From Veillonella sp. (GTDB lineage Bacteria > Bacillota > Negativicutes > Veillonellales > Veillonellaceae): a DNA stretch of 14,794 nt. Below, piece by piece: positions 7,185 through 13,863 of the stretch (positions within the stretch are counted from its first letter, which is position 1; every line of letters starts with the position of its first letter). The notes under the pieces are model-generated. The model saw only the letters and a program-made list of their open reading frames with translations. It was not told the DNA's origin and did no database searches. Both the position numbers and the translations under genes were made by a program. The stretch is from assembly GCF_015058545.1 (NCBI RefSeq), contig NZ_SVCB01000149.1, positions 1 to 14,794 of the forward strand, in the 5' to 3' direction.

Positions 7185-7451
7185 TTATTTACGTAAGTTT
7201 AATTTTTCAAGAATTGCACGGTAACGTTCAATGTCTTTACGACGAAGGTAGTCAAGCATGTTACGGCGTTGACCAACCAATTTCAAAAGACCACGACGGG
7301 AGTGATGATCCTTTTTGTGTTCTTTCAAATGTTCAGTAAGGTATACAATGCGGTTAGTCAAAATCGCGATTTGTACTTCCGGAGATCCGGTGTCGCCTTC
7401 ATGAACAGCAAATTCTTTGATGATAGCTTGTTTAGCTTCTGTAGTTAACAT
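7185..7451 (-). CDS. rpsO: 30S ribosomal protein S15
   Basis: S15 is a primary 16S rRNA-binding protein of the small-subunit platform. The 88-residue protein starts MLTTEAKQAIIKEF and has the family signatures GDTGSPEVQIAILTNRI, HLKEHKKDHHSRRGLL and VGQRRNMLDYLRRKD. The same frame is open upstream to an ATG at 7670. The start at 7451 is preferred because it gives the normal S15 length, follows an AGGAGG site eight bases upstream, and the extension would cross the promoter and leader. The leader is structured and could hold the S15 autoregulatory site known from other bacteria. Confidence 0.97.
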   Translation of the reverse strand: MLTTEAKQAIIKEFAVHEGDTGSPEVQIAILTNRIVYLTEHLKEHKKDHHSRRGLLKLVGQRRNMLDYLRRKDIERYRAILEKLNLRK

Positions 7452-7548
7452 TATTATGTCCTCCTGTACTACGAATAAAATCTCGACAAGCCAAAGTAAA
7501 CGTTGGAGATTCGAATACTTCGCTTGCGTTAACAGTGCGTATAGCACC
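7452..7548 (-). promoter_or_regulatory. Structured rpsO leader, candidate S15 autoregulatory element
   Basis: The transcript would start with a hairpin, GTGC (7547-7544) with GCAC (7538-7535). It is followed by CGC-AA-GCG (7528-7521) and a longer-range pairing of AATCTC (7511-7506) with GAGATT (7484-7479) just upstream of the ribosome binding site. S15 represses its own mRNA through varied leader structures in several bacteria. That this leader does so is an inference from position and pairing; I cannot match it to a described class. Confidence 0.4.
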
Positions 7549-7554
7549 TTAATG

Positions 7555-7583
7555 AGTATACTATATGCCCCTATAATTGTAAA
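7555..7583 (-). promoter_or_regulatory. rpsO promoter
   Basis: TTTACA (7583-7578) and TATACT (7560-7555) on the minus strand have a 17-base spacer. Transcription would begin near 7548, giving a leader of roughly 95 bases. The -35 box is the last part of the hairpin at 7579-7610. Confidence 0.7.
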
Positions 7584-7610
7584 GAGGGATTTTACAAAAT
7601 CCCTCTTTAC
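7579..7610. repeat. Perfect 15-bp inverted repeat between the ABC operon and rpsO
   Basis: GTAAAGAGGGATTTT (7579-7593) and AAAATCCCTCTTTAC (7596-7610) are exact complements with a two-base centre. It lies about 80 bases downstream of the ABC ATPase stop codon and overlaps the -35 box of rpsO. It may end the ABC transcript, but there is no strong U tract after it on the minus strand. A weaker stem lies at 7650-7666. Confidence 0.65.
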
Positions 7611-7689
7611 ATACGTCGTTATAAGTACAACGATATTCATTTTATGTAAATACCATATAATGGCATCCACTGTTCATTAAGATTGAACT

Positions 7690-8481
7690 TTAGGTTCCCA
7701 ACATCATGCGGTCACTAATAGTATCGCCGGCCACTTCAAAGCGTTCCAATAAGTCTTGAACCGTTAATTTCTTCTTCTCTTCGCCGCGCACGTCAAAGAT
7801 AATACGTCCGTTATTCATCATAATGAGACGATTGCCGAAACGTAAGGCATCACGCATGTTATGCGTAATCATAAGGGTGGTCAGATTATGCTCTTTAACG
7901 AGCTTATCCGTCAACGTTAATACGTTTTCAGCCGTCTTAGGATCGAGTGCCGCCGTATGTTCATCGAGCAATAACAACTCAGGACGAAGCATGGTAGCCA
8001 TTAACAATGTAATGGACTGGCGTTGACCGCCACTCAATAAGCCCATACGAGCCGTCAAGCGGTCTTCGAGACCAAGGCCTAAGAGGGATAAACGTTCACG
8101 GAACAATTCCCGTTCTTTCGGTACGAACGCCCATTTAAGGCCCATCCGTTTGCCGCGACGTAAGGCGAGAAGAAGATTTTCTTCAATTTGCATGTTCCCC
8201 GCCGTGCCAAGCATAGGATCCTGGAATACACGGCCGATGAACGCAGCTCGTTTGTATTCCGGCATTTTCGTAATATCCGTATCATTAATATGAATGGAGC
8301 CGGAATCAATGGGAAATACTCCGGCAATGGAATTCAACAAGGTACTCTTACCGGCCCCGTTACCGCCGATAACGGTAGCAAAGTCACCGGACTCCAAGCG
8401 TAAATCAACGCCATGAAGAGCCACTTTTTCATTGACTGTACCTTTAAAGAATGTTTTGACAATCTGTTTAACTTCTAACAT
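7690..8481 (-). CDS. ABC transporter ATP-binding protein (COG1101 type, TrpZ-like)
   Basis: This is the cytoplasmic ATPase of the importer encoded with the two genes upstream. In 263 residues it has Walker A GGNGAGKST (39-47), the Q-loop in VFQDP (Gln87), the signature LSGGQRQS (149-156), Walker B LLLLDE (169-174), the D-loop segment AALD and the switch His207 in ITHNM. The stretch EHTAALDPKTA and the overall layout match the ATPases paired with PF04392 binding proteins. It starts 12 bases after the permease gene. Its AAGGAGGG site begins within the permease stop codon, so translational coupling is likely. Substrate cannot be read from this subunit. Confidence 0.93.
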   Translation of the reverse strand: MLEVKQIVKTFFKGTVNEKVALHGVDLRLESGDFATVIGGNGAGKSTLLNSIAGVFPIDSGSIHINDTDITKMPEYKRAAFIGRVFQDPMLGTAGNMQIEENLLLALRRGKRMGLKWAFVPKERELFRERLSLLGLGLEDRLTARMGLLSGGQRQSITLLMATMLRPELLLLDEHTAALDPKTAENVLTLTDKLVKEHNLTTLMITHNMRDALRFGNRLIMMNNGRIIFDVRGEEKKKLTVQDLLERFEVAGDTISDRMMLGT

Positions 8482-8493
8482 AGGTAGCCCTCC

Positions 8494-9363
8494 TTAGCGA
8501 CTCTGCCATTTCGCCTTCAATGTCGGCAATGACAAGGCGATGGCAACCAATACGGCCGTAAATAATTTCAAATCATTTGGCTGCATACCTAAGTATAATA
8601 CAATGGCAATAACGATACGGTACACAACGGAACCGAGCACTACGGCCGTTAAACTTTTCACAAAGGAACGAGTACCGAAAAGAACTTCCCCGATAATAAC
8701 CGAAGCCAAACCGATAACGATGGTGCCTACGCCCATGCCTACGTCGGCATAACCGTTCCCCTGTGCTACGAGGGCACCGGCTACGGCTACAAACGCATTA
8801 GATAAAAGCAAGCCCAATACAATCATCGTATCCGTATTAACACCTTGGGCACGAATCATTTGCGGATTCACGCCGGTGGCACGAATGGCGGCCCCGATTT
8901 CCGTTCCGAAGAACCAGAATAAGAATAGACCGGATAAAAAAGCTACCAATAAGCCTACGATGGCCAAAGCCCAGGTAGCGGAAATATTCATGGCTTCCAA
9001 ATAGGTATATACCGTATCCATGTGCAATAAGGACACATTTGCTTTCCCCATGACATGAAGATTCACCGAGTATAATGCAATCATGGTGAGAATCCCGGCT
9101 AACAAAGCGGGAATCTTCAGTTTAGTGTGCACCAAACCGGTAACCACACCGGCGAGCATACCGCCCACGGCGGCCGCTAAAATCGATACAATCGGATTCA
9201 CGCCGGCCACAACGAGTGTAACTGAAATAGCTGCGCCTAAAGGGAAGCTCCCTTCAACGGTTAAATCAGCAATATCCAATACGCGGAACGTAATAAATAC
9301 GCCGATAGCCAACAGTGACCATAACAGGCCCTGGCCTAATGTAGAAATAATCAGGTTTTCCAT
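8494..9363 (-). CDS. ABC transporter permease (BPD_transp_2 family, COG4120 type)
   Basis: This is the membrane channel of the importer. The 289-residue protein is highly hydrophobic, with about eight or nine membrane segments starting at LGQGLLWSLLAIGVFITF. The cytoplasmic coupling segment GAAIRATGVNPQMIRAQGVN is the conserved motif of the branched-chain/ribose-type permease family. A GGAGG site sits four bases before the ATG at 9363. It lies 112 bases after the binding-protein gene, with a terminator-like hairpin in the gap, and 12 bases before the ATPase gene. Only one permease gene is present, so the channel is probably a homodimer. Confidence 0.93.
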   Translation of the reverse strand: MENLIISTLGQGLLWSLLAIGVFITFRVLDIADLTVEGSFPLGAAISVTLVVAGVNPIVSILAAAVGGMLAGVVTGLVHTKLKIPALLAGILTMIALYSVNLHVMGKANVSLLHMDTVYTYLEAMNISATWALAIVGLLVAFLSGLFLFWFFGTEIGAAIRATGVNPQMIRAQGVNTDTMIVLGLLLSNAFVAVAGALVAQGNGYADVGMGVGTIVIGLASVIIGEVLFGTRSFVKSLTAVVLGSVVYRIVIAIVLYLGMQPNDLKLFTAVLVAIALSLPTLKAKWQSR

Positions 9364-9378
9364 GTTTCCTCCATCAAT

Positions 9379-9410
9379 AAAAAGAAAAAGGCCGAAGCCC
9401 TTTTCTTTTA
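9379..9410 (-). terminator. Intra-operon UUCG hairpin with U tract, probable partial terminator
   Basis: In the transcript AAAAGAAAAGGGC pairs with GCCTTTTTCTTTT around a TTCG tetraloop, with one mismatch next to the GGC/GCC core. The 3' arm doubles as a U-rich tract. It ends within about ten bases of the permease ribosome binding site, which leaves no room for a new promoter. The likely effect is to set a high ratio of binding protein to membrane subunits. Confidence 0.75.
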
Positions 9411-9475
9411 TGTATTAGGTTAATTATTACCCTTTATTTGAAAATCGGGCTATTCCCTATTTTTCTTCAGGATAT

Positions 9476-10462
9476 TTATTTACCGGCTTCTTGCAAAACG
9501 TCGGCCGGAATCGTAATGCCTAAACGATTAGCTACATCTTGGTTAATAACCAATTTGAATTCTTTTTGACTTTCAACCGGCATATCTTCGATTTTAGCTT
9601 CACCGGATAGGATTTTAGCACCCATTACACCGGTTTGGAAGCCCAATTGATAGTAATCAACGGAGTAAGTAGCTAAACCGCCCACTTTTACAACATTGTC
9701 TTCACCCGGGAAAATCGGAATTCTAGCGGCATCGGTAATTTTAACCAAGTTAGGCATTGCCGATACAACTACATTATCGGTAGGTACATAAATAGCTTCA
9801 ACACCCTGTGTTACCAAGTTTTGTGCTACCTGCTGAATATCGTTCACATTTTGAACCGTCATTTCCACAACTTCAAGGCCTTTTTCCCGCGCATGTTTCT
9901 TCATGCGTTCTGCCTGTAATTGGGAATTCACTTCGCTGGCACTGTAAATAATGCCGACTTTCTTAGCATTCGGTAAAATACGAGTGATTAAGTCCACCTG
10001 TTTTTCTACCGGATTCATATCCGTCGTACCACTCACATTAGTGCCCGGTTTTTCATCACTTTTTACTAATTTAGCTTGCACATAATCGGTAATAGCTGTA
10101 CCCAAGATTGGAATATCTTTGGTTGCGTTTGCCATAGCTTGAGCAGCCGGCGTTGCAATAGCCAACACCAAATCATCTCTATCTGCCACAAAACGCTGGG
10201 CAATACTGTTCAAATTCGACTGGTCCGCCTGAGCGTTCTGCTGATCGATTTTTACATTATCTTTAAACCCTTTAGACGCCAAGCCGTCAACAAAACCTTT
10301 GTTGGCCGCATCAAGCGCCGGATGTTCAACGAGTTGAACGACCCCTACTTTGTACGTTTTGTTCGCACCGCTACCATTGCTACTGTCACTACCACAGCCG
10401 GCGAGTAAACCTACAGCCATCAAAGCTGCCGCCGCTGCCACTACTACACGTTTCTTCCACAT
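9476..10462 (-). CDS. ABC transporter substrate-binding lipoprotein (PF04392, TrpX-like)
   Basis: This is the extracytoplasmic ligand-binding subunit. The 328-residue protein opens with a lipoprotein signal, MWKKR, a hydrophobic run and the lipobox LLAGC with acylated Cys23, then a Ser/Gly linker. The mature part begins KTYKVGVVQLVEHPALDAANKGF and includes GTAITDYVQA, NAKKVGIIYSASEVNS and VEAIYVPTDNVVVSAMP, typical of the ABC_sub_bind fold. The family member I recall with a known ligand is pneumococcal TrpX, which binds aromatic amino acids. Tryptophan or tyrosine uptake is therefore the best guess, not a demonstrated function. The start is supported by AAGGGAG nine bases upstream and by the signal peptide. 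It heads the operon and has a near-consensus promoter. Confidence 0.93.
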   Translation of the reverse strand: MWKKRVVVAAAAALMAVGLLAGCGSDSSNGSGANKTYKVGVVQLVEHPALDAANKGFVDGLASKGFKDNVKIDQQNAQADQSNLNSIAQRFVADRDDLVLAIATPAAQAMANATKDIPILGTAITDYVQAKLVKSDEKPGTNVSGTTDMNPVEKQVDLITRILPNAKKVGIIYSASEVNSQLQAERMKKHAREKGLEVVEMTVQNVNDIQQVAQNLVTQGVEAIYVPTDNVVVSAMPNLVKITDAARIPIFPGEDNVVKVGGLATYSVDYYQLGFQTGVMGAKILSGEAKIEDMPVESQKEFKLVINQDVANRLGITIPADVLQEAGK

Positions 10463-10520
10463 AATAAAATGCTCCCTTCTACCATACTACACATATCCAT
10501 CTACACGGGATATTGCAACC

Positions 10521-10549
10521 ATTATAGCCTGTTTCTTTGCCTATTTCAA
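10521..10549 (-). promoter_or_regulatory. Promoter of the ABC importer operon
   Basis: TTGAAA (10549-10544) and a perfect TATAAT (10526-10521) on the minus strand are separated by 17 bases. The start would be near 10514. The roughly 50-base leader begins with a possible 6-bp stem, ATATCC (10498-10493) with GGATAT (10513-10508). I see no T-box or known amino-acid riboswitch. Confidence 0.78.
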
Positions 10550-10609
10550 TAGGAAAATGAAAGAAAATTCATCAAAGAGGCCTATAAATGACGCCCACAG
10601 GATTATCAA

Positions 10610-10978
10610 CTACTTCAAATAGCCCTTCCGTTTAAGTGCCGCTTCCCATTCTGCTTCTTTAAAACCTACCAGCACTTCATCATCAAGTATTAATAACGGA
10701 CGTTTTACGAGCATGCCGTTCGTAGCAAGTAAAGCCAATTTTTCTTCATCACTCATAGCCGGCAATTTGTCTTTAATATTTTCACTACGATAAACCTGAC
10801 CGGACGTGTTGAAAAAAGCCTTAACGTCTTTACCGCTCTTCGGTTGCCAAAGACCAAGTTCTTCAGCTGTCGGATTTTCTTCCTTAATATTGCGGTCATC
10901 AAAACTGATATTATGACTTTCCAAATATTTTTTTGCTTTTTTACAAGTTGTGCAAGTCGGATATTGTACCAATAACAT
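10610..10978 (-). CDS. ArsC/Spx-family thioredoxin-fold protein
   Basis: Members of this family (COG1393) include glutaredoxin-coupled arsenate reductases, the RNA-polymerase-binding stress regulators Spx and MgsR, and YffB-like proteins of unknown role. The 122-residue protein begins MLLVQYPTCTTCKKAKKYL with a redox CxxC (Cys9, Cys12). It continues with DDRNIKEENPT and ends with NGMLVKRPLLILDDEVLVGF, which has the conserved basic-Pro signature of the fold. The CxxC pair favours an Spx/MgsR- or YffB-type thiol switch over a classical arsenate reductase, and no ars genes are nearby. Its ATG overlaps the stop codon of the preceding gene (TAATG), so it is the third gene of the aminopeptidase operon. 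The exact role is open. Confidence 0.88.
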   Translation of the reverse strand: MLLVQYPTCTTCKKAKKYLESHNISFDDRNIKEENPTAEELGLWQPKSGKDVKAFFNTSGQVYRSENIKDKLPAMSDEEKLALLATNGMLVKRPLLILDDEVLVGFKEAEWEAALKRKGYLK

Positions 10979-11340
10979 TAGTTTTCGTCCTCCTTCGCCA
11001 GCTGTTCGAGCATTTCATGAGTCAAACTGTTGGCCGCCAAAATATAGTCTTCCAATTTACCGCGGCTGATGGCCACTTTCATAACCGGAATTTCAAACGG
11101 ATCAAGCAAAACTTGCATGAGGATTTCGCCCGTTTTATAATAGCCTACTACGCCTTGGCCTTCCGTCGGATCAAGGGTTTCACGCTTAACAGTCTGACAA
11201 TACTTAGCCATTACCGCTTCGGCAGCAGTGGCACATTCTTCACGGACTTTCAAATATTGTTGCGCCTTGTCTTCTTCAATGTCAAAAATATCAATGCGCA
11301 CCGTCGGTTTACTTGTCTTACCTTGACTGATATTACCCAT
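10978..11340 (-). CDS. Hypothetical protein, 120 residues
   Basis: I do not recognise this family. The protein is soluble, with no signal or membrane segment. It looks alpha/beta: an N-terminal strand (TVRIDIFDIEED), a long helix with two Cys (YLKVREECATAAEAVMAKYC), a central strand pair (GVVGYYKTGEILMQVLLDPF) and a C-terminal acidic helix ending LEQLAKEDEN. It is locked between its neighbours by TAATG overlaps at both ends, which implies coupled translation with the M18 aminopeptidase and the ArsC/Spx protein. Codon use resembles its neighbours. The frame is real on positional grounds; a function cannot be given. Confidence 0.85.
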   Translation of the reverse strand: MGNISQGKTSKPTVRIDIFDIEEDKAQQYLKVREECATAAEAVMAKYCQTVKRETLDPTEGQGVVGYYKTGEILMQVLLDPFEIPVMKVAISRGKLEDYILAANSLTHEMLEQLAKEDEN

Positions 11341-12737
11341 TATAGATTTCCTTCCACGCCGTCAGCTTTTAAAAAGGCTACATAACATTTCTTAGCTTCA
11401 TATACATCCGCTTTGCTCGTTACTTCCCAAGGTGCATGCATGCTGAGCACAGCCACGCCGCAGTCGATAACGTTCATACCGTAAAGTGCCATGATGTACG
11501 CAATGGTACCGCCGCCACCAAGATCTACTTTACCGAGTTCAGCCGTTTGGAAGTTAACATTGTTATCATCCATAATACGGCGGATAAAGCCCATATATTC
11601 TGCATTGGCATCATTGGAGCCGGATTTACCGCGGGCACCGGTGAATTTGTTAAATACCACACCTTTACCGAGAAAAGCGGCGTTTTTAGCTTCAAAGGAG
11701 GATGCATACAATGGATCGAAACCGGCACTTACGTCGGAAGACAACATGCGGCTGCGTTCCAAGCTGCGACGCACAGCCAACGGCGACTTATTACCGGCCA
11801 TGGCCAATAATTCAGCTACCACATTTTCAAACCAACGGGATTGCATGCCCGTAGCACCGACAGAACCGATTTCTTCTTTATCTACCAATAAAGTACAGGT
11901 GGTGCGTTTTACTTTATCTACTTCCAACATAGCCGCTAACGATGTGTAAGCACAAACGCGGTCGTCCTGGCCGTAAGCCAAAATCATGCTACGGTCAAAG
12001 CCCATTTCACGAGCGCGACCGGCCGGTACGATTTCAAGTTCGGCGGATAATAAATCTTCTTCGGTAAAGCCGTATTCTTTTTCAAAAATATCATTCAAGA
12101 ACTTGGTTACGCCGTCTTTAAGTTCCCCTTTAACAGGTTGGCTGCCGATGAGTAAATCAAGGTTTTCCCCTTCAATTACTTTGGCCGCTTTTTTCTCCAT
12201 CTGTTCCTGACCCAAATGAGGCAATAAGTCGGTTACGCAGAATACCGGATCCGTATCTTTCTCACCGATGGAAAGGGTTACTTTAGTGCCGTCTTTTTTC
12301 ACAACAACGCCATGTAAAGCAAGGGGCATAGCCACCCACTGGTACTTTTTGATACCGCCGTAATAGTGCGTATCAAAAAAGGCCAAGTTCTTATCTTCAT
12401 AGAACGGATTCTGTTTAACGTCAAGACGCGGCGAATCGATATGCGCGCCTAAGATATTGAAACCTTGTTCCAAAGAGTCGGTACCGATGTTGAATAAAGC
12501 AATGATTTTATTCATGTGTACGGCGTATACTTTGTCGCCCGGTTTAATCGGTTGCCCCGCATTCTGGAATTCTTTTAAATTTTTATAGCCAACGGCTTCC
12601 GCTTTAGCAATTGTCTGTTCAATACATTCCCGTTCTGTTTTACCGTTATCTAAAAAATCACGATACTCTTTACATAAAGCTTCCATAGCCTGTGTGTCGG
12701 CTTCGGTATATTCATGCCAAGCATATTTTCGTTCCAT
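11340..12737 (-). CDS. M18 family aminopeptidase
   Basis: M18 enzymes are cytosolic dizinc aminopeptidases that remove N-terminal residues, commonly acidic or neutral ones, during peptide recycling. The 465-residue protein has the metal and catalytic residues in the expected order: HIDSPR (His99), QDDR (Asp258-Asp259), DKEEIGS (Glu288-Glu289), SSDVSAG (Asp335) and SMHAPWE (His434). The DTHYYGGIKKYQW segment and the GGGGTIAYIMALYG loop are also characteristic. The ATG at 12737 follows GGAAGG. It is the first gene of an operon with two TAATG-linked genes. Its ribosome binding site can be covered by a hairpin (12748-12767). Substrate preference is not readable from the sequence. Confidence 0.95.
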   Translation of the reverse strand: MERKYAWHEYTEADTQAMEALCKEYRDFLDNGKTERECIEQTIAKAEAVGYKNLKEFQNAGQPIKPGDKVYAVHMNKIIALFNIGTDSLEQGFNILGAHIDSPRLDVKQNPFYEDKNLAFFDTHYYGGIKKYQWVAMPLALHGVVVKKDGTKVTLSIGEKDTDPVFCVTDLLPHLGQEQMEKKAAKVIEGENLDLLIGSQPVKGELKDGVTKFLNDIFEKEYGFTEEDLLSAELEIVPAGRAREMGFDRSMILAYGQDDRVCAYTSLAAMLEVDKVKRTTCTLLVDKEEIGSVGATGMQSRWFENVVAELLAMAGNKSPLAVRRSLERSRMLSSDVSAGFDPLYASSFEAKNAAFLGKGVVFNKFTGARGKSGSNDANAEYMGFIRRIMDDNNVNFQTAELGKVDLGGGGTIAYIMALYGMNVIDCGVAVLSMHAPWEVTSKADVYEAKKCYVAFLKADGVEGNL

Positions 12738-12747
12738 ATTATCATCC

Positions 12748-12787
12748 TTCCTAAGTGAAATTAGGAATCGGCCTGTAGCGGCCGATT
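12748..12787 (-). promoter_or_regulatory. Two adjacent leader hairpins, one covering the M18 ribosome binding site
   Basis: In the transcript AATCGGCC (12787-12780) pairs with GGCCGATT (12773-12766). Immediately after, TTCCTAA (12767-12761) pairs with TTAGGAA (12754-12748). The second stem includes part of the Shine-Dalgarno sequence AGGAAGGAT. The two stems share two bases, so they either stack or compete. The first stem could alternatively help end the upstream exonuclease transcript, but its U tract is poor. Confidence 0.5.
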
Positions 12788-12798
12788 CTGCTGTATAT

Positions 12799-12804
12799 AT
12801 TATA
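12799..12804 (-). promoter_or_regulatory. Possible -10 box of the aminopeptidase operon
   Basis: A perfect TATAAT lies upstream of the leader hairpins, but no good -35 box sits 16-18 bases further upstream (the hexamer there is near GTAGAA). If used, the transcript would begin near 12792, a few bases before the first hairpin. Confidence 0.4.
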
Positions 12805-12849
12805 CATCAATTGAAAAATTTCTACATCTCAATTGTAAGTCATTTTCAT

Positions 12850-13863
12850 TTAATTTTTATCCGGATTATTAATAAACTGCTGCTTTGCGTCTTCTTCCGC
12901 CTGTTTCGCCGCCATGCGAGCCAAATAAGCTTCCTCTTTTTGACGATTTAACTCAGCCCGTTCTTCATATAAATTTTGAAGTTCCGGTGGTGCCGCCGTC
13001 AATGTCTTAGTCACATAATAGCTAAGTTCTCGATTGCGCTTCATATATTTACCGATACGCCAATGGACACCGAATAAGCCGTGATGAGGACAACGGCCGA
13101 TGCTCAAGAATTTATCGCCGCTTAAGCGTTGAATTTTATTGGTTGTCAACAAGGACTGACATTCCGGACAATGAGCGCGGCGCACTTTATTATCGTGCAG
13201 CACTTTGCGTTTATCGCTGAAGTTTTCATAAATAAAGAAACTGATAGGTTCCGGAAAATAAGCCTGTGAATAGGTGTTTTTTGAAATTTGTTCGTACTGA
13301 GCAATCCCCTGGTCTAGCGCAATCGCTTTACAAATATAGCCTGTGAAAATGGAGTCATTCAAGGCATCATGAGCATTCAACTCATCCTGTTTTATATCAA
13401 GCTCTTCCATGGCTTTGCTTAAAGCTACCTGCTGAGTATTGCCATGTTGCAAATAAGCAAAAATAAGCTGCGCATCATACCAGGTATGTTTAATTGTGCC
13501 GGGCAGGCCGAATAACTTGAGGTTTTCACGAAGCATCACAATATCATCGGACCCCCAGGTCAAAAGCACGGCATCGTCACCACACCAGTGTTCAAAATCC
13601 TTGTAAGCCTGCACGAAAGAAACACCCATGGCCAAATCAGCGGCCGATATATGGGTCAACTTCTCCACATGTTTATGCATGCGCGTTAAATACTGTGGTT
13701 TTACAAAAGTATTGAAGGTATCAACCAACTCTAAGTTTTCATCAAGCTTAATAGCGCCGATTTGAATAATTTCCCCCGATACGGGTAAACCGGTGCGCTT
13801 CATAAAGCTAATGTCATTGGCAAAGGGCTGATTCCATTCCAAATCAAATATTATATAGGTCAT
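12850..13863 (-). CDS. DnaQ-like DEDDh 3'-5' exonuclease with zinc-ribbon-like segment
   Basis: The N-terminal part (about 1-185) is an RNase T/DnaQ exonuclease domain of the KapD-like type: FDLEWN with Asp7 and Glu9, GEIIQIGAIKL, WGSDD with Asp106, and HDALND with His165 and Asp170 complete a DEDDh site. The remaining 150 residues are less usual. A CPEC knuckle (232-235) and CPHH (258-261) about 23 residues later suggest a zinc ribbon, followed by HWRIGKYMKRNREL and a charged, Ala/Glu/Gln-rich C-terminal helix (about 292-330), probably a coiled coil. The start overlaps the stop codon of the glycosyltransferase gene (TGATG) with a GAGGAA site upstream, so translation is probably coupled. Whether the substrate is RNA or DNA cannot be told. 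Confidence 0.9.
   Translation of the reverse strand: MTYIIFDLEWNQPFANDISFMKRTGLPVSGEIIQIGAIKLDENLELVDTFNTFVKPQYLTRMHKHVEKLTHISAADLAMGVSFVQAYKDFEHWCGDDAVLLTWGSDDIVMLRENLKLFGLPGTIKHTWYDAQLIFAYLQHGNTQQVALSKAMEELDIKQDELNAHDALNDSIFTGYICKAIALDQGIAQYEQISKNTYSQAYFPEPISFFIYENFSDKRKVLHDNKVRRAHCPECQSLLTTNKIQRLSGDKFLSIGRCPHHGLFGVHWRIGKYMKRNRELSYYVTKTLTAAPPELQNLYEERAELNRQKEEAYLARMAAKQAEEDAKQQFINNPDKN

Noticed and set aside
7452..7670. N-terminal extension of S15 to an upstream ATG at 7670 (161 residues)
   Set aside because: The extension crosses the rpsO promoter and leader, has no family similarity, and the internal ATG at 7451 has a strong AGGAGG site and gives the normal S15 length.
10933..11949. Plus-strand open frames of 110-150 residues opposite the ArsC/Spx, 120-residue and aminopeptidase genes
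   Set aside because: They lie antisense to well-supported coding sequence and have low-complexity or atypical composition with no family features. They are shadows of the real genes.
12766..12787. Hairpin read as a Rho-independent terminator of the exonuclease transcript
   Set aside because: The stem is good but the following sequence (CCTAATTTC) is a poor U tract, and a TATAAT lies upstream of it. I list it as a leader structure instead.
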